Source: Bacillus sp. 165
GTDB taxonomy: Bacteria; Bacillota; Bacilli; Bacillales; Bacillaceae_G
Length of the DNA: 64,000 nucleotides
NCBI RefSeq assembly: GCF_017742235.1
Contig: NZ_JAGHKQ010000003.1
Span: 186,001 to 250,000 of the forward strand
Direction of reading: 5' to 3'
Below the pieces are notes generated by a model. It was not told the DNA's origin. It saw nothing but the letters and a program-made list of their open reading frames with translations, and ran no database searches. Every line of letters starts with the position of its first letter. Position 1 is the first letter of the stretch. This document shows, in pieces, positions 61,509-64,000 of the stretch. The translations under genes were made by a program, and so were the position numbers.

Positions 61509-62846
61509 CTATTTTTTAATAAGCTGCTGCTGTACAAATGAAGTTGTGTACACACCGCTTTGGAATGTTTCATCCTCTAATACAGACAGCAACATAGAAA
61601 TATTTGTTTTGATTCCTTCTATTTTCGTTTCCTGTAATGCCTGTTGAAGCTTTGCAATTGCGTCTTCTCGAGTTGCGCCATGAACGATAACTTTGGCAAT
61701 CATCGGATCATAGAATGGAGTAATTGTAATTCCCTCTTCGAGACAATGATCGATGCGAACATGCTCCGGTAAATCCAATGTATGAATTTTACCTGGTGAA
61801 GGGAAAAACGTTTTTGGATCTTCTGCATATATACGTGCTTCGAGTGCATGCCCGTTTCGAGCAATCTCAGCTTGTGTAAACGATAATGGATGACCCTCAG
61901 CTATTCGAATCTGCTGTTCTACTAAATCTAACCCTGTAATTTCTTCCGTAACGGGATGCTCTACCTGAAGGCGTGTATTCATCTCTAAAAAATAAAAGTT
62001 TTTCTCGTGATCTACTAAAAACTCAATCGTTCCTGCATTGACGTATCCTAAGGATTTCGCAGCTTTTACTGCTACTTCTCCCATAGCATGTCGCGTTGCT
62101 TCGTCTAAAAACGGTGAAGAAGCTTCTTCGATCACTTTTTGATTGCGACGCTGCACCGAACATTCACGTTCCCAAAGGTAGACGGTATTCCCATGCGCGT
62201 CTGCTAATACTTGAATTTCAATATGATGAGCATCTGTGATCAACTTTTCAATATACATTTCTCCGTTACCGAAAAAGTTTTTTGCACGAGTTTGATTGCT
62301 TTCAAATGCCTGAACGAGCGTTTGTTCAGTATCGACAACTTGCATACCAATGCCGCCTCCGCCAGAGGATGCTTTTAGCATAACAGGGTAACCGATTTGA
62401 TTCGCAATAGCTATTGCTTCTTCAACTGTTGGAATTGCAGTAGTAATTCCCGGTACAACAGGTACTCCCGCTTCCATCATCGCTTTTCGAGATTCAATTT
62501 TACTTCCCATTTTAGTAATAACCTCTTTTGAAGGACCAATAAATACAATCCCTTCTTCTTCACAACGAGCAGCAAAAGAGGTGTTTTCTGACAGTAAGCC
62601 ATATCCTGGATGGATGGCATCTGCTTTTGCTTCTTTGGCAACCTGCATAATTTTTTCTAAGTTCAAATAACTTTCATGTACACGCGGGCCGCCAATATAA
62701 TATGCTTCGTCAGCAAGCTTGACATGAGGAGAATGCTCATCTGCTTCCGAATACACAGCAACCGTTTGAATACCTAGCTTTTTACATGTTTTCATAATAC
62801 GAACGGCAATTTCACCGCGGTTTGCAATAAGAATTTTTGAGAACAT
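61509..62846 (-). CDS. yngH: biotin carboxylase subunit
   Basis: A 445-residue ATP-grasp biotin carboxylase. KILIANRGEIAVRIMKTC, HPGYGLLSEN, KASSGGGGIGMQ (glycine-rich ATP loop), WERECSVQRRNQKVIEEA and FLEMNTRLQVEHPVTE (catalytic Glu/Arg) are conserved. ATG 62846 has GGGAGC about 7 nt upstream; TTG two codons earlier abuts the site. It begins 16 nt after the dehydrogenase stop, without the AMP-binding ligase gene (yngI) that separates these two genes in B. subtilis as I remember it. Confidence 0.93.
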   Translation of the reverse strand: MFSKILIANRGEIAVRIMKTCKKLGIQTVAVYSEADEHSPHVKLADEAYYIGGPRVHESYLNLEKIMQVAKEAKADAIHPGYGLLSENTSFAARCEEEGIVFIGPSKEVITKMGSKIESRKAMMEAGVPVVPGITTAIPTVEEAIAIANQIGYPVMLKASSGGGGIGMQVVDTEQTLVQAFESNQTRAKNFFGNGEMYIEKLITDAHHIEIQVLADAHGNTVYLWERECSVQRRNQKVIEEASSPFLDEATRHAMGEVAVKAAKSLGYVNAGTIEFLVDHEKNFYFLEMNTRLQVEHPVTEEITGLDLVEQQIRIAEGHPLSFTQAEIARNGHALEARIYAEDPKTFFPSPGKIHTLDLPEHVRIDHCLEEGITITPFYDPMIAKVIVHGATREDAIAKLQQALQETKIEGIKTNISMLLSVLEDETFQSGVYTTSFVQQQLIKK

Positions 62847-62862
62847 ACACAAGCTCCCTTCT

Positions 62863-64000
62863 TTATCTGCACCCTAATTGTCTAGCGATAACAAGACGCT
62901 GAATTTCAGATGTTCCTTCACCAATTTCCAATAATTTTGCATCGCGAATGTGACGCTCTACTTCGTATTCGTGCATATAACCGTATCCGCCGTGAATTTG
63001 TACTGCTTGATTCGCAACGCGGCTAGCCATTTCGGATGCGAAAAGCTTCGCGTATGCAGATTCTTTCGTGAACGGTTTATTGTTGTCTTTAAGCCATGCC
63101 GCTTTATGTACCATGTTACGAGCCAGTTCAATTTCCATAGCCATATCCGCTAATTTAAATTGAATTGCCTGGAAAGAAGAGATACTTTGACCAAATTGCT
63201 TGCGCTCTTTCGAATATGCCAGCGCTTTTTCAAATGCCGATTGTGCAATTCCAACTGCCAATGCTGCAATTGAAATACGACCACCGTCTAATGTGTATAA
63301 AAATTGGCCAAACCCTTTGTTTTCGTCTCCTAAAATATTTTCTCTCGGTACACGTACGTTATCTAAAATGATTTCGCATGTATTAGAAGCACGAACACCC
63401 ATTTTTTCATATGGGCTAGTAATTTTTAACCCTTCACTGTTTGTATGTACAATAAACGCAGAAATACGTTTTTTTCCTTTTTCATCCACACCGTTGACAG
63501 CGGTTACAATAATGGTGTTCGCATATTCTGCGTTTGTAATCCAACACTTCTCACCATTAATGACATACTCGTCTCCATCTAAAACGGCCTTTGTTTGCGT
63601 TCCGCCTGCATCAGAGCCAGCATTTGGTTCAGTAAGTCCAAATGAACCCAACGTTTCTCCTTTTGCCATTGGAACTAAATATTTTTGTTTTTGTTCTTCT
63701 GTTCCAAAATAATAAATAGGAGATGCTCCTAATGATATCGTTGCTGCGTAACTTAAACCAGTTCCTCCGCATGCACGGCCGATTTCTTCAACTGCCACTG
63801 CATATGATATAGTATCTCCTCCAGAACCGCCGTACTGCTCTGGAAATGGAATACCAAGCAATCCCAATTCGCCTAATTTTTTAAACGTTTCATACGGAAA
63901 TTCTGCTGTGCGATCGTAGTAACTAGCTTTTGGTGCGATCTCTTTTTCAGCAAAGCTGCGTACCATTTCTTTCATCATTTGCGTTTCTCTTGTTAGAGTA
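62863..64000 (-). CDS. yngJ: acyl-CoA dehydrogenase (isovaleryl-CoA type, 5' end outside window)
   Basis: FAD-dependent acyl-CoA dehydrogenase, 378 residues visible. The frame stays open through the window edge (TLTRETQ before the first ATG at 63978), so the start lies outside. Motifs: EQYGGSGGDTISYAVAVEEIG, GSFGLTEPNAGSDAGG, CWITNAEYA, RKQFGQSISSFQ, and the C-terminal EIGEGTSEIQRLVIARQLG. That last segment has Glu at the position used as catalytic base by short- and medium-chain enzymes; isovaleryl-CoA dehydrogenases often have Ala there. Operon context nevertheless favours isovaleryl-CoA. Confidence 0.88.
   Translation of the reverse strand, partial: TLTRETQMMKEMVRSFAEKEIAPKASYYDRTAEFPYETFKKLGELGLLGIPFPEQYGGSGGDTISYAVAVEEIGRACGGTGLSYAATISLGASPIYYFGTEEQKQKYLVPMAKGETLGSFGLTEPNAGSDAGGTQTKAVLDGDEYVINGEKCWITNAEYANTIIVTAVNGVDEKGKKRISAFIVHTNSEGLKITSPYEKMGVRASNTCEIILDNVRVPRENILGDENKGFGQFLYTLDGGRISIAALAVGIAQSAFEKALAYSKERKQFGQSISSFQAIQFKLADMAMEIELARNMVHKAAWLKDNNKPFTKESAYAKLFASEMASRVANQAVQIHGGYGYMHEYEVERHIRDAKLLEIGEGTSEIQRLVIARQLGCR

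Overview
The window looks like a chromosomal segment of a low-GC, endospore-forming Bacillaceae, close to the Bacillus cereus/subtilis lineages. It carries an alpha/beta-type small acid-soluble spore protein, the germination cassette sleB-ypeB-(yhcN/ylaJ-like), an IDEAL-domain protein, a bacterial-type AdoMet decarboxylase, a B. subtilis-like fused pucL and a yng-type leucine degradation operon. Shine-Dalgarno sites are strong (AAAGGAGG type), TTG/GTG starts are frequent, and most transcription units end in clear stem-loop/T-run terminators. I saw no rRNA, tRNA, CRISPR array, insertion sequence or prophage. The species assignment is inference; no database search was possible.

Layout. 1-3.9 kb: the 3' end of an unrecognised gene, an SDR oxidoreductase, an ECF-type sigma factor coupled to a ClpP paralogue, and a protein with an internal duplication. 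4-6.9 kb: CapA-like lipoprotein, serine hydrolase, secreted YqzG/YhdC-type protein. 6.9-9.7 kb: germination operon sleB, ypeB and a YhcN/YlaJ lipoprotein. 9.8-16.2 kb: BtuF-like protein, several small or hypothetical genes, Nudix hydrolase, IDEAL protein, TIGR02206 membrane protein, DEDDh exonuclease. 16.3-24.5 kb: oligoendopeptidase F, alkyltransferase-like DNA repair protein, cyclophilin lipoprotein, TerC-type membrane protein, OsmC protein, DmpA-type aminopeptidase, SpeD, secreted metalloprotease. 24.6-33.9 kb: PepT, ExoA, GNAT, PepD-type dipeptidase, membrane protein, large SUV3-like helicase, FrnE/DsbA-like protein. 34.3-40.1 kb: ureide pathway operon (pucL, pucM, pucF-like, an extra M20 hydrolase, allantoinase), taking urate through hydroxyisourate, OHCU, allantoin and allantoate to ureidoglycolate. 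40.2-47.1 kb: GH31 alpha-glucosidase, VOC protein, TetR regulator divergent from a Glu/Leu-type dehydrogenase, and an RNase J paralogue. 47.5-57.9 kb: YfmQ-like protein, SASP, gene remnants, acyl-CoA ligase, GMP reductase, GNAT, membrane and secreted proteins, UppP, methyltransferase, cupin. 58-64 kb, minus strand: acyl-CoA dehydrogenase (cut by the window edge), biotin carboxylase, biotin carrier, HMG-CoA lyase, enoyl-CoA hydratase and carboxyltransferase, together the leucine/isovalerate route from isovaleryl-CoA to acetoacetate and acetyl-CoA.

Points that stand out: a strong in-frame ribosome binding site inside the fused pucL at the domain boundary, which could yield a stand-alone uricase, together with an apparent non-canonical pucL start; the ECF sigma/ClpP pair preceded by an ECF-like promoter; an unassigned M20 hydrolase inside the puc operon; candidate PurR boxes before guaC; several overlooked small genes; and gene remnants (YCII-type, VOC-type and others) in otherwise empty gaps.
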